Below are positions 51,255 to 62,769 of a stretch of DNA of 64,000 nt, piece after piece. Under the pieces are notes generated by a model. That model was not told the DNA's origin. It did not search any database and saw only the letters and a program-made list of their open reading frames with translations. Position numbers and translations under genes: made by a program. Origin of the DNA: Pseudoips prasinana (lineage: Eukaryota > Arthropoda > Insecta > Lepidoptera > Nolidae); contig OX621252.1 of NCBI GenBank assembly GCA_951640165.1, positions 11,564,501-11,628,500 on the forward strand. Direction: 5' to 3'. Numbering within the stretch: the first letter of the stretch is position 1; each line of letters begins with the position of its first letter.

Positions 51255-52827
51255 TACCCTACCCCTACCCTACCCCTACCCTACCCCTACCCTACCCCTA
51301 CCCTACCCCTACCCTACTCCTACCCTACCCCTACCCTACCCCTACCCTACCCCTACCCTACCCTACCCCTACCCTACCCCTACCCTACCCCAACCTACCC
51401 CTACCCTACCCCTACCCTACCCCTACCCTACCCCTACCCTACCCCTACCCTACCCCTACCCTACCCCTACCCTACCCCTACCCTACCCCTACCCTACCCC
51501 TACCCTACCCCTACCCTACCCCTACCCTACCCCTACCCTACCCCTACCCTACCCCTACCCTACCCCTACCCTACCCCTACCCTACCCCTACCCTACCCCT
51601 ACCCTACCCCTACCCTACCCCTACCCTACCCCTACCCTACCCCTACCCTACCCCTACCCTACCCCTACCCTACCCCTACCCTACCCCTACCCTACCCCTA
51701 CCCTACCCCTACCCTACCCCTACCCTACCCCTACCCTACCCCTACCCTACCCCTACCCTACCCCTACCCTACCCCTACCCTACCCCTACCCTACCCCTAC
51801 CCTACCCCTACCCTACCCCTACCCTACCCCTACCCTACCCCTACCCTACCCCTACCCTACCCCTACCCTACCCCTACCCTACCCCTACCCTACCCCTACC
51901 CTACCCCTACCCTACCCCTACCCTACCCCTACCCTACCCCTACCCTACCCCTACCCTACCCCTACCCTACCCCTACCCTACCCCTACCCTACCCCTACCC
52001 TACCCCTACCCTACCCCTACCCTACCCCTACCCTACCCCTACCCTACCCCTACCCTACCCCTACCCTACCCCTACCCTACCCCTACCCTACCCCTACCCT
52101 ACCCCTACCCTACCCCTACCCTACCCCTACCCTACCCCTACCCTACCCCTACCCTACCCCTACCCTACCCCTACCCTACCCCTACCCTACCCCTACCCTA
52201 CCCCTACCCTACCCCTACCCTACCCCTACCCTACCCCTACCCTACCCCTACCCTACCCCTACCCTACCCCTACCCTACCCCTACCCTACCCCTACCCTAC
52301 CCCTACCCTACCCCTACCCTACCCCTACCCTACCCCTACCCTACCCCTACCCTACCCCTACCCTACCCCTACCCTACCCCTACCCTACCCCTACCCTACC
52401 CCTACCCTACCCCTACCCTACCCCTACCCTACCCCTACCCTACCCCTACCCTACCCCTACCCTACCCCTACCCTACCCCTACCCTACCCCTACCCTACCC
52501 CTACCCTACCCCTACCCTACCCCTACCCTACCCCTACCCTACCCCTACCCTACCCCTACCCTACCCCTACCCTACCCCTACCCTACCCCTACCCTACCCC
52601 TACCCTACCCCTACCCTACCCCTACCCTACCCCTACCCTACCCCTACCCTACCCCTACCCTACCCCTACCCTACCCCTACCCTACCCCTACCCTACCCCT
52701 ACCCTACCCCTACCCTACCCCTACCCTACCCCTACCCTACCCCTACCCTACCCCTACCCTACCCCTACCCTACCCCTACCCTACCCCTACCCTACCCCTA
52801 CCCTACCCCTACCCTACCCCTACCCTA
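51255..52827 (+). repeat. CCCTACCCCTA satellite, about 143 units
   Basis: An 11-bp unit repeated for about 1.57 kb, nearly perfect from about 51390 on. Variants in the first 130 bases include a 6-base shortened unit and CCCCAACC. The minus strand is (TAGGGGTAGGG)n, with two runs of three to four G per unit. The long open frame across it is a by-product of the period, not a gene. Confidence 0.97.
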
Positions 52828-53110
52828 TAATTACTAAAATGGCTATTAAAAAATAAGGGTTGATCGTAGAAGGGTGAAAATTGGGGATTGTATGTATTTT
52901 TGTATGTTGTATGATAAAAAAATAGAAATTTTATCTAAAAAATAAAAAAAATAATTAGGGGTGGACTACCCCTAACATTTAGGGGGATGAAAAATAGATG
53001 TTGGCCGATTCTCATAGATACCAGATAAGCACAAAAAATTTCATCAAAATCGGTTAAGCCGTTTCGGAGGAGTATGGCAACGAAAACTGTGACACGAGAA
53101 TTTTATAAAG

Positions 53111-53252
53111 ATAAATACTTAAAAACATAGAAAACATCCATGACTCCGAAACAAATTTTCGTGCTCATCACACAAATATTTGCACTTACCGGGATTCGAA
53201 CCTAGGACCAACAGCTTCGTAGGCAGGAGCACTACCAACTAGGCTACGGTGA
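53111..53252 (-). repeat. SINE type 2, 5' half of the split copy
   Basis: From ATAAATACTTAAAAACATAG to the tRNA-like head (CTACCAACTAGGCTACGGTG, B box CCGGGATTCGAACC). Joins 46776-46882. Confidence 0.88.
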
Positions 53253-53868
53253 CTTATAATACTGAAATATAATGCATACCTATTCTAAAACTCTCCTCTT
53301 TCATTTTTAATAATTAATTTTTAATCTAATAGTTCTAATCTTCGACATTAAACATATTTAACATTATATAATTTAAGTAAACGTAGATGAACCGGAACGC
53401 TAGTGTCAGCGCCATTGAGTTTTTGCTATTTTTTTGCACCGAACCGTGTATACTAGTGCTAATTATCATTAGTACGTAAAATCATTCAGTAAAGAACACA
53501 CACCCATTTCTTTTTGTCTAATTCTTTTCTTATATAAATAAATCATTAATCGCAGATACATATTTTATATTCTTGCCAATTGTGTGCCGGAGTGCGCATA
53601 GAGCTCACGCATACTCTTGGCGAGAGTTCAATAACTAATTCCGTACCTACTATTTAAGCTACGAGTAGAAGGATATATAGATACCGAAAATATCAACATT
53701 TTGTAGTATACTAATAGGTATAGCAACACGCCATTAAAATCAAAGAACTGAACGAACGAACGAACATTTTCTACTGCCACATAGCTCCTTTTTATCTTGT
53801 AATTGTTATTTTTGAAGTAAAACTTTACGCGAATGCGTAACGTGAGCGATATGAAATGTGTGATCGGG
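53253..53868. other. Intergenic, no gene seen
   Basis: No domain-bearing frame. The part 53390-53590 has more even composition and could be a decayed LTR, but I find no partner. Confidence 0.35.
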
Positions 53869-54057
53869 CGAGGCGAACGGAAGGGGGGGGGGATACCGGA
53901 GCAGCATACCCGCGTTCCCGGGACTCCCCCATCAGGCGCCAAGAGAAGTCCGCGGCAGGTAGGTTTAGTCGGTGCAAGTCCGACATACCCACCCGCAGAC
54001 ACTTTTTGCGGGTGGCATGCGAAGGCATTCCCCCAGCCTTCACAATAAAAAAAAAAG
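53869..54057 (+). repeat. GC-rich repeat with poly(A) end
   Basis: GC-rich segment with GCAGCATACCCGCGTTCCCG (also near 1830) and GGTGCAAGTCCGACATACCC, ending CACAATAAAAAAAAAAGC. Looks like a short retroposed element; class unknown. Confidence 0.5.
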
Positions 54058-54264
54058 CTGTAAGGGAAGATAAAAAAAGAGAAAGTTATGTTTCGTATAT
54101 TAATAAAAGGGCAAAAGAGAGATATGCGAGCACAGATTTTCTTCCCCTCTATCTATACGTTTGAAATTTTACTTCAGCCGTCTGGTCTAAATCATTATCA
54201 CTTTGTTCTTACTCCAATTAAATAGCTTGTTACTAGAGTTCTGTATAAGGCATGGTAGACTAGC

Positions 54265-54452
54265 GTTTGGAGACGCCAACGAATATCAAAATATCATACC
54301 CACCCCATCTCATCCAGTGTGGGAGGCGTAGGGGCCATCTCGAGACCATCTACCACAGGACGAGCAACAGGATCTCTCTGAACACTACTAACCACATACT
54401 GCAATCGCCAACCGTTCTGCTAAGCGTGTCTTTTATGGTATATCCCCTAAAT
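54265..54452 (+). repeat. Partial copy of the 38-codon-unit repeat family
   Basis: CACCCCATCTCATCCAGTGTGGGAGGCG and GCAATCGCCAACCGTTCTGC are inverse relatives of the 29998-30240 repeat. Confidence 0.5.
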
Positions 54453-54909
54453 ACCATACCATATAATTAGATGCTACATTGTTACTACATCACGTTATAA
54501 GGGACCGAAGACTGGTGAGAGATGCCGTTCTAATCATAATATTCGAGATATATAAGAAAGAACAAGTTCGTTTTTAAAATGGGTGGTCATTCTACATAAC
54601 TTATGTTAACTCGCTTGTTAAATTACGAGAATGTCCATCGAAACAAAAAATCAAAACAAAAGCCAGAGCCGACTCCAGACTCTAAAACTAAACTCCGACT
54701 CTAGAATTACCCATCGTTTATCTTTTCCTCTTTCGTTCTTTAACAATTGTCATATTTTCTCAATTAAAATATCTTAAGAGTTTCAGTAATACAGTTGATG
54801 CTGCTTTAATTGACACACTTTAAAACAGCGGATTTCTGATTATTTTAACTTAAAATAGTAGATAGATGCTGACATCCCAAATTAATTCCTATATATTATG
54901 TATCTACAT

Positions 54910-55215
54910 AATATATAGAAATTTGGTGGTTTGACCATTTAGAAAGGATGAATGAAAAAAGATTGAAAAAAGAAGTATACCTGGCCTGTATGAATGGTAC
55001 AACCGGAAGGGGAAGACCTCGTAGAACATTCTCTGGTCAAATCGGAGACGTACTTAAGAAAGGTCAGGTCAGAAGTACCCTAAACCGGCGAGCATGTATG
55101 AAGAATATAATGTCAGTAAACGAAGCGAAAGAGGTGTCGAGGATCGTGACAAATGGAAGTCCGTTGTCTCTGCCTACCCCTCTGAGAGACAGGCGTGTGT
55201 ATGTATGTATATAGA
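54910..55215 (+). pseudogene. LINE protein C-terminal fragment
   Basis: The frame 54948-55130 reads MNEKRLKKEVYLACMNGTTG then GRGRPRRTFSGQIGDVLKKG and LNRRACMKNIMSVNEAKEV. After a +1 shift it continues CQDRDKWKSVVSAYPSERQ-like. This is the C-terminal tail common to a lepidopteran non-LTR family; a worse copy is at 31190-31465. It ends in (TATG)n. Confidence 0.7.
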
Positions 55216-55289
55216 AATTCAGATAGATAATATACAGGAATTCATTAGGGATGTCAGTAGGTATCAAATAATACATAATAATTTAATAA

Positions 55290-55505
55290 TTTTAAATCGT
55301 ATGGGCAGTGAACAATTCTGACCCTGGTACCCTAGTTCAAGCCGCCAAGTACACTACTACAACAACCGGCACCGACAGCTTAATGTGGTCTTCGAAGCAC
55401 GAAGACGTTAAAATTAAACCACTTTGGTGAAACCAACCTATAGACACCTATAGACTGAGAACGTGTCTAGGCATTTTACGTCACCGATCTATTCTGAATC
55501 TACGT
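55290..55505 (+). repeat. Interspersed repeat, GTATGGGCAGTG family
   Basis: Shares TCGTATGGGCAGTG, GTTCAAGCCGCC and GAAGCACGAAGACG with 39395-39640. Confidence 0.55.
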
Positions 55506-55931
55506 GATTCTCAGAATACTCTATTATTATCGTTAAATGTCACAATATAAATATGTATATTAAAATCGTTAGGTATATCATTCATTATAATTTTGTTCTA
55601 TTCGGCTTGGTAAACACCAAGCGTCGTTATCTTTCAAATAAAATGGGTGGTTCCGTAATGCAAGTGTAACTTGCTTGTTAAGATAACAAAAGCCAATCTT
55701 CTAAGTTAATAAAGTAGAGACGATGCCATTTCCGATTTAGGGAAACGGCAAATCTCATTTCGCTTACCAAAGCAATCCATCTTAATGCCCTGGCACGAAA
55801 AACCTATAAAACCAATCCCAATAGCTCAGATTTCTTACTCAAATTAGTTTAAAACTCACATAAAAAAGCAATTTTTAATGGTCCAAAAAATGTGATGAAA
55901 ACAAGAAGATTTAAAAGCCATTTATTATAAA
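55506..55931. other. Intergenic, no gene seen
   Basis: AT-rich, no supported feature. Confidence 0.4.
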
Positions 55932-56212
55932 TAACTAGCGGCCCGGTACGTGCTTCGCTACGTATAAGGTATAGTAATAAAAAAAATGTATTAATCATTT
56001 TTTTTATTACTATACTCAAACAAAAAAAATATTTTAAATTGCTAAAAGATGTTGATTTTACACTTTTTCAAGACTTTTTTTTAATTTTCTCTACGTACAA
56101 ACCTTCCCTGGACTTCCACGAATAATTCAAGATCAAAATTAGCCAAATCGGTAAAGGCGTTGTTGAGTTATAACATTACAACGAAAAGTGGCATTGATTT
56201 TTATATATATAG
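55932..56212 (+). repeat. Interspersed repeat F, short copy without satellite
   Basis: Opens CTAGCGGCCCGGTACGTGCT and closes GATTTTTATATATATAGAT, with GCCAAATCGGTAAAGGCGTT near the end, parallel to the ends of 46883-53110. Near 55970-56025 it has a short palindrome around ATTTTTTTTATTAC. Confidence 0.6.
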
Positions 56213-56252
56213 ATATGTTTCTTTATTGAGTAACGGGAGTTAAATGTGATTA

Positions 56253-56465
56253 AAAATAATATATCCTGGGACATTATTCACACACGGCCATCTGATCCCA
56301 AACTAAGCAGAGCTTGAATTATGTGAACTAGAAAACTAATATTCTAGGTACTTATACAGATAATTAAACCCAGACAAACAGACATGTTCATGCACACAAA
56401 TATCTGTCCAAAGTGAAAATCGAATACACGACTTGCGTTGTGCAAGGCAAACATTTACCAAGAAT
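56253..56465 (-). mobile_element. tRNA-derived SINE type 1, diverged
   Basis: ATCCTGGGACATTATTCACA and CCAAACTAAGCAGAGCTTG at the 3' end; the head is decayed (AGTGAAAATCGAATACACGA). Confidence 0.78.
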
Positions 56466-56837
56466 TTACTGATTTTATGGTAATATGAGATAAGAGGAGG
56501 TGATTCGCCAAAGATATCGTACCTATATAGTTGATGTAATTTACTCGTATTAGTTACATTAATGAACAAACAACCATGAGTTACTCACGAATCTTATACA
56601 TTGATAACCTTATACAAAAAAATGAGTGTGATTTTGACCACACGACTGAAGTAAAACTTAGATATAGGAAACGTAACTGGGTATGAGAGAAAGAGATAAA
56701 GAAAATGTGTGGTCGCAACTCTCTCACACTTTTCGTAACGATCACGTTACGCATTCACCAATTTACTCCCCAAGTCAACCGTGAGTAAGTTTTAATTCAA
56801 TATCATCATCATCATTACTACTTCAATATAATCAAAG

Positions 56838-57095
56838 ATAAATAATAATATAATATTAGTGACACACGGCCATAATTATGATCCCAAACTAAGCAGAGCT
56901 TGTACTATGGCAATCAGATAACTGATATACTACTTTTCTTTTGTAAATATATTACATCGATATAGATAAATTACATCCAGACTCAGTACAAACAGACATG
57001 TTCATGCACAAAAATATCTGTCCTGGGTGGGAATCGAACCCACGACCTCCGACGTAAAAAGCAAGCATTTTCCAACCACGCCAACAGGTCCGTCA
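56838..57095 (-). mobile_element. tRNA-derived SINE type 1
   Basis: Full copy with tail CCAAACTAAGCAGAGCTTGT and head GGTGGGAATCGAACCCACGA ... GCCAACAGGTCCGTC. Confidence 0.85.
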
Positions 57096-57304
57096 AATGT
57101 GTTGTCTATTCTCAGGTTTTCATCCGATGCTCTCAGTCACGATCGTCACATGTTTATACACGTGACCTACATACTTTTAACTTTCTTTGCAGAAAAATGT
57201 TAATGGCGCAGTAGGGGCCACGGCAGTTCATAGTACGTCGTAGTAACGTTACCCAAGTTACCGCTACAAATGTTACCAAGTACCAAACCGTCACTCCGAG
57301 TTAA

Positions 57305-57952
57305 GGTGATTTTCCACCAGAGTGGCTAGGCGAGGCGAGGCGAGAAGAGAATTGAAATTTGTATGGCGAATTTTCAATCCTCCCCCAGCGCATCTTTGGT
57401 GGGAACAGTGTTGATTGATGAGAATATACGAGGCGTGAATTGAAATATTTGTTTGTGTAAAAATTAACCGTATTGCTTCCAATAATAAAATAAAAATAAA
57501 AAAGCCTTTTATTTCCTACTAATACCTATTACATAGTTTTTTTTACATTTACATAGTTTTAAGATACTTATTTAACTAATAGTGATATCTGCAGGAACCC
57601 CATATTGGGTGAAGGCCTCCTCCAAAGATGCCCATTTGTCTCCGTCCTGTGCGGTGTGCTTCCAGTTTGGGCCGGCAATTTGCAAATTGCAATCCTTGCA
57701 ATTTCATCACCTCAGCGTGTCAACGGTCGTCCTCTGTGATAGAGTATAAATGAACTCTTGTTATTCGTTGTGCGTGTGTATTGCAAGAGGAACTCAAACA
57801 GCACTGTACCTATATCTTAATCTAACGAAGACTACGGGCGGCGCGTCGGTCACGCGCGAGCTCGCGATGGCTATTTTTAATGGAGAAGGGTCTGTGCGAT
57901 TTCAATTCTCTTCTCGCCTCGTCTTGTCTCGCCACTCTGGTGGAAAATCACC
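57305..57952. mobile_element. MITE-G, 648 bp, with inverted ends
   Basis: The ends GGTGATTTTCCACCAGAGTG and its inverse extend for about 50 bp (GCGAGGCGAG...GAGAATTGAAATT). The left flank is TTAA and the right flank is TTTA, so a TTAA-type duplication with one mutation is possible but unproved. It contains a LINE fragment. Confidence 0.72.
57505..57745 (-). pseudogene. LINE 3' fragment inside MITE-G
   Basis: On the minus strand, broken frames read like the RTE-type tail (GPNWKHTAQDGDKWASLEEA, FTQYGVPADITIS) followed by an A/T-rich tail. It was probably retroposed into the MITE, or captured. Confidence 0.55.
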
Positions 57953-57995
57953 TTTAGATACGTAAACGTTGTGTAAAATTATATGATGGAAGCGG

Positions 57996-58055
57996 AGCGA
58001 GTTTGAAATGTGTTAAGGCGTAATCTAATTACACCTTAACATATTTCAAACTCCC
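57996..58055. repeat. Perfect-type hairpin
   Basis: GAGTTTGAAATGTGTTAAGG...CCTTAACATATTTCAAACTC: arms of about 24 bases with one or two mismatches around a short loop. Confidence 0.75.
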
Positions 58056-58059
58056 CCGT

Positions 58060-58645
58060 TACCATGGTTACAAAGCTTTTACTCACGTTGTTTGGAAATT
58101 GACAATATTTTACCGGTTGAAAGGTTTTATTTAAAGTGTTCGATACTAAAAAAATTACAAAAAAGTTTCCTATTGTACTAGAAAAAACATTCAATAAACT
58201 ATTCATTTTCAGCGATGTCATGTTAATTTCATTTCAGGCGTAAAAAGAGTGTTTTAAAGCTCTTTCTCGCATTTTTTGGAAATTGGCAATATTTTACCTA
58301 TTGAAAGGTATTGTTTAAAGTGTTCGATACTTAAAAATTATATAAAATAGTTTCCTATTATACTAAAAAAATATTCAATAATTGATTATCAGGGATGACA
58401 AGTTAATTTCATTTGAGGGTATTAAATGAATATGTCCTTAAGGCGTGAATAGAGGGTTTGACAGCTGTTTCACGCATTATTTGGAAAATTATAATATTTT
58501 ACCCATTGAAAGGTTTTGTTTAAAGCGTTCGATACTTAAAAATTATATAATAAAAGCTTCCTATTATACAATAAAAAATATTAAATAATTGATTATTAGC
58601 GATGACGTGTTAATTTAATTTGAGGGTATTAAATTAACATATCAT
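58060..58645 (+). repeat. Tandem repeat, three units of about 183-205 bp
   Basis: The sequence (T/A)TTTGGAAA(T/A)T(T/G)... ATATTTTACC followed by TGAAAGG and GTGTTCGATACT recurs near 58090, 58273 and 58478. Each unit ends with a GCGATG(T/A)CATGTTAATTTCAT-like part. Units are diverged. Confidence 0.7.
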
Positions 58646-59004
58646 CGCTCAAAATTTACTTATATCTACGTAGCAACACTTTTTGTTTTGATTAAATAAG
58701 GACAACATCTGCACTTTGCATATAAACCCTGTATGTGAGGGACTTTATAAACGTATATACAAGTTGTAAGATAAATAGTGAATGCAAGTTATGGAGTTTA
58801 ATTTGGCTATGAAACTGAACAACTTACAGTACATCAACATACAAAATACACAAGAACAACGATGTAAAATAGGATGGAAGCACTTTGTATAGGGCATCTA
58901 AAAACGTATTTTCCAATTTCCCGAACTAGGTTTGTTTAATTAGTTTAGATTCAACTTTCACGAGCAGATAACGCTCCTTAAGTTACGTCCACTATTTGTG
59001 TATA
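58646..59004. other. Intergenic, no gene seen
   Basis: No supported gene or repeat family. Confidence 0.4.
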
Positions 59005-60155
59005 TTAGGTTGGGGAAAAAATCTTTTCGCATTATAGTATGTATGAACTTGTCATAAAATCTCTTTGGCTATACTATTTGTATCTGGTTGATTTGGTATC
59101 ATTGAAAGAATACATTTTAAAGAATATAATTCCAAATTCCAACTAAGAAAATGTGTGATTTTCATTTGTTTTTCGTACTGTCAAGGTGAATCTAATGAAG
59201 AAATTCGAATATTTTAAAATTTTACTACAAAAAATGTAAAAATGCAACGGAAGCCGTGAAAATATTTGCGATGTTTATGGGCCTAGTGCAGTATCTGTGA
59301 GAGTAGCACAAATTTGGTTTAAGCGTTTTCAATCCGGAAAATTTTTTTTCGAGAAACTGGGAATTGACCACAAAACAGTTTTGGCGCATTTGAAAAAACT
59401 GGGTACACAAAAAAGCACGATATTGGGATACCTCACAAGCTCACTGAAAAAAAAACCTAATGAACCGTTTACTCATTTTGATTCTTTATTACGGCGTAAT
59501 GAAACCGAACCATTTTTGAAAAGCTGATAACTGGTGATGAAAAGTGGATCAGGTATGACAAGAATGTGCGAAAAAGGGCGTATTCAAAGGCCGTTCAGGC
59601 TTCACAGATTATGGTGAAACCCAGGTTAAATCGCAACAAGGTGATGCTGTGTGTGTGATGGGATTGGAAGGTTATTCATTATGAGCTGTTACCACCAGAC
59701 AGGTTATCGATTCTGACCTCTACTGCGAACAACTGATGAGATTAAAGCAAGAAGTTGAGAGAAAGCGGCCGGAATTAATCAACAGAAGGGGTGTGGTTTT
59801 TCATCATGATAACGCTAGACCTCACATATCTTTAGCCACTCAGCAAAACTTAAGAGAGTTTGGCTGGGAGGTGTTAATGCATCCGCCGTGTTGACCTGAC
59901 CTTGCACCTTCATATTTCCACCTGTTTCGGTCTCTTCAGAATTCTTTAGGCAGTGTCAGGTTAGCATCACCAGAGGATTTTGTTCAGAAGTCCCAAAATT
60001 TCTATAGCAATGTGATATTGTCCCTACCTACACGATGGCAAAAAGTTATATGGAACAAAATGGTACCTACATACTTTAGTTAAATGTAAATAAACTATAT
60101 TAAAAATGTTTTGAATTTTCTTAAAAAATGCGATGAAACTTTTTCCCCAACCTTA
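59005..60155 (+). mobile_element. mariner element, 1.15 kb, inactive
   Basis: The ends TTAGGTTGGGGAAAAA and, inverse, TAAGGTTGGGGAAAAA are mariner inverted repeats of about 30 bp. TA flanks both (59003-59004, 60156-60157). It contains a decayed transposase. Confidence 0.92.
59190..60082 (+). pseudogene. mariner transposase pseudogene
   Basis: Frame fragments in order: RVAQIWFKRFQSGKFFFE (helix-turn-helix end), TVLAHLKKLGTQKSTI, then after shifts and stops VMGLEG..., and VVFHHDNARPHISLATQQNL, which holds the second catalytic Asp region (HDNARPH). LREFGWEVLMHPPC follows, where the family has HPPYSPDLAPSDYH; here the codon after the Cys is a stop (TGA), then PDLAPSYFHLFRSLQNSL. At least three frameshifts and several stops. 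Dead copy. Confidence 0.88.
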
Positions 60156-60157
60156 TA

Positions 60158-61985
60158 CATTTTGTCGGAGAGTGTGATATTTTTGGTAGCAGTGCAAGGT
60201 TGCATAAAGGAGATCGGCAACCGGCCCATACAAACATGACCTGGAATGGACATAAATAAAACAATATGCGTTTTGAAGAGGTACTAATATACTATCGCCC
60301 TTTATATTTATTTTTTATGTAAAATATGGTAGTTATGTAATATAAGGCATTTAAGGTGAACAAGATTTCAATATTTGATGAGAGCATGGAACGAATTTTG
60401 AAAATTTTTATTGTATATTCTCAGAAACAAAGCCAAAGGCCGTCGTAAATACACAAGCCACAAGAATACATTCACGATACGAGTCAACAAGCCCAAAAAT
60501 GAATGTCAATCAAAATACAATCAGTTCAATATGACAGATAAAATAATATTGCCAATTACTATGAAGAATTGATTCCTTCATTGATCAACATACCATACAT
60601 ACTATTGATTTATATATTAAGACTATTAAGGATAATATTATGTATGCAAATAATACATATTTTAATATAGTGAAATCATAACGTCTCTGACAATGACAAT
60701 GTAATAATAACTTCACGACTGGAAAAATAAATATTTCCCTAACGGCTCAAAAGACCGAAGCAGCCAGGCCCTAACAGACAGTTTTAAAAAAACGAATGCC
60801 GGAATACAATTATTTACTTTTAAGAATTGAAATCAGTTTTCCATGTTGTACAAAGAAGTGAAGGGCATGGAGGGATTTTAAATATTATAATTTATTTTTT
60901 AAATAGTGTTAAACTTTTGTCCATCACAGGCCGGGATTTGCCGATGTCCTTTAACATTAAGATTATACTGTGTTCCCTCCACTATCACGCGATGGACCCG
61001 GTTTCGGCGCGGTGAATCCATGGAATGTAAAGAATTGGGCCCTCGTTAAGTGAAATCAATCGGATACATTCATTCCATGAGATTATTTTAAACAGTTTAA
61101 GTAATCCAACAAAATGTTTCGCATCCTTTGTAACCTTTATAACCTAAGTTGGTTTATTAATAAAGATAAGTGTACCGGGCCATAATCCAGTGATATTTCA
61201 AGCATACCTTCATGTCTGATCATAATAAGGACAAACGTAATAATGACGATTTTCTGCCTGCCTCGATATATGTATATGTGCCTATATATGTGTGGGTCAC
61301 ACGAATAGACCTACTGTGCGGGGAACGAACCCGAAACACATTAAACTTGGCGCCGAGGTAGTAACGAGGTGATTACCTAAATTACCTAAACAGTGGTTCA
61401 GGTAGTGCACCACAAGTGCAATGCAATTTATTTTAGTAGTAGGTACTTACCCAAATATTTTTCACAATTCTTCGTAACGTGCAAATGGGATGCAAAGTGT
61501 TTTGGATTCCATTATTAAGCTTAGGTTAGCTTATTAAGGTCGAGTGTCAAAAACATGCTTTATTACTAATTTAGCCATATAGGTACGTGGTCTTCAGGAG
61601 GCACGTCGTGAGATTAGTTATTTGACGAGGTACTTGGTTGACAAGACCTAATTATTTATTTTGGATGTACTGAAAATGAAACAGACAACATTTTAGAATG
61701 TATTATTGTTTTGACATTCGTGAGATAGACCATGTATTTTTTTTTATAAAATCTATACTATCTTGATCGTACTAACAGATATGGGACAAATTTATAACAC
61801 TAAATAAAATTAATAACTTTTTTCACAGTGCTTGTCCTAAAATTTGATATTTTGAATCTTATTCCTGGTTGTTTAAACCTTAAAAAATTCAAAAGATTGG
61901 AACCATGTTATGTTATGTCAAGTTCAAAAAGATTTTTTTTTTTTTTATTGAGGTTATAATTTGTAAAATATGCTATCTATTGGCA
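60158..61985. other. AT-rich intergenic with a decayed SINE
   Basis: No gene supported. The part 61275-61415 (TGTGGGTCACACGAATAGAC, GGGGAACGAACCCGAAACAC) looks like a strongly decayed tRNA-derived SINE in minus orientation. 60830-61015 has an open frame without motifs. Confidence 0.4.
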
Positions 61986-61989
61986 TGTC

Positions 61990-62235
61990 AGTCTGGGGGG
62001 CTACCGCCTAAGGCGCCCATCATCGGCGTTCAAATAGATATAGGTTAAAAATTACTAATTTTCATCATGATGATTCATCAGCTTCCATGAGCGCATGTGA
62101 CGTCATAAATAGTCCGAAATCGATTTTCAACGTTGAAGCCGGATTGTACGAATGATACAGTAATTTTTAACCTTTATCTATTTGAGCGCCGATGACGATC
62201 ACGGTGACGTTGAATTAGGCGGTAGCCCCCTGGAC
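61990..62235. mobile_element. MITE-B, intact copy
   Basis: The ends GGGGGCTACCGCCTAA... and inverse are inverted repeats; inner arms ATCGGCG(T/C)TCAAATAGATA... also pair. The middle includes AATCGATTTTCAACGTTGAA, itself partly palindromic. The left-hand copy at 880-1176 is split by MITE-A. Confidence 0.78.
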
Positions 62236-62769
62236 ATGATTTAAGATATCCTTAACCAAGCCCGAAAAAGGGTTTTAATAACCATTTAGCAGTTGAGAAA
62301 CACCCTTTGCTCATTGACCCTTTTGATACCTGAAGTCTAATTATTCCACCTTACATAATAAAGCGCCTTGTTATTCCTAAGTACCAAACAGTGAAAGTGA
62401 ATTAACCCTCAGCGAGTATTTTATTACTCTGGCTAAGAAAATAACATTAATCTGAGCCTCGCCGAAAACGCACTGCTTACTACATAATAACCGGTAATAA
62501 TCAGTACTCAAATAATTCATAACAGCCCATAAATGTTTGTTCCTGATTATAATTAATCCTTTTACGTTTATTTATTGTCCATTGATAATAATTATTGCAT
62601 ACTAAATCTTTCGTTAGCACTTATGATTATTACTAAACGGGTTTTTTTATATAACGATTTTATACAGCTAGTCTGGAAGACTTTTGTTGCTTCACCGGAC
62701 ATTTATACAACGGCCATATTCACGTGAAATCACGTGTGTTAGCGACAACAATGTTAACTTAATATTATC
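62236..62769. other. Intergenic, no gene seen
   Basis: No supported coding region. Confidence 0.4.

Larger units (their letters stand above)
46883..53110 (+). mobile_element. Interspersed repeat F carrying an 11-bp satellite, with later insertions
   Basis: It opens CTAGCTGACCCGTCACGACT and closes with TTTCATCAAAATCGGTTAAG, CCGTTTCGGAGGAGTATGGC and GAATTTTATAAAGAT, the same plan as 55932-56212. It lies between two halves of a SINE type 2, so it inserted there. Its middle is a CCCTACCCCTA satellite. A LINE interrupts the satellite and a Transib transposon interrupts the LINE. I cannot assign repeat F to a named class. Confidence 0.7.

Noticed and set aside
51255..52827. Telomere
   Set aside because: Insect telomeres are normally TTAGG repeats. 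This array is CCCTACCCCTA, internal, and lies inside an interspersed repeat.
51243..52856. 537-codon frame of Pro/Thr/Leu/Tyr repeats
   Set aside because: An 11-bp satellite with no stop in any phase of the plus strand gives an endless 11-residue repeat. It starts in a LINE tail and has no gene structure.
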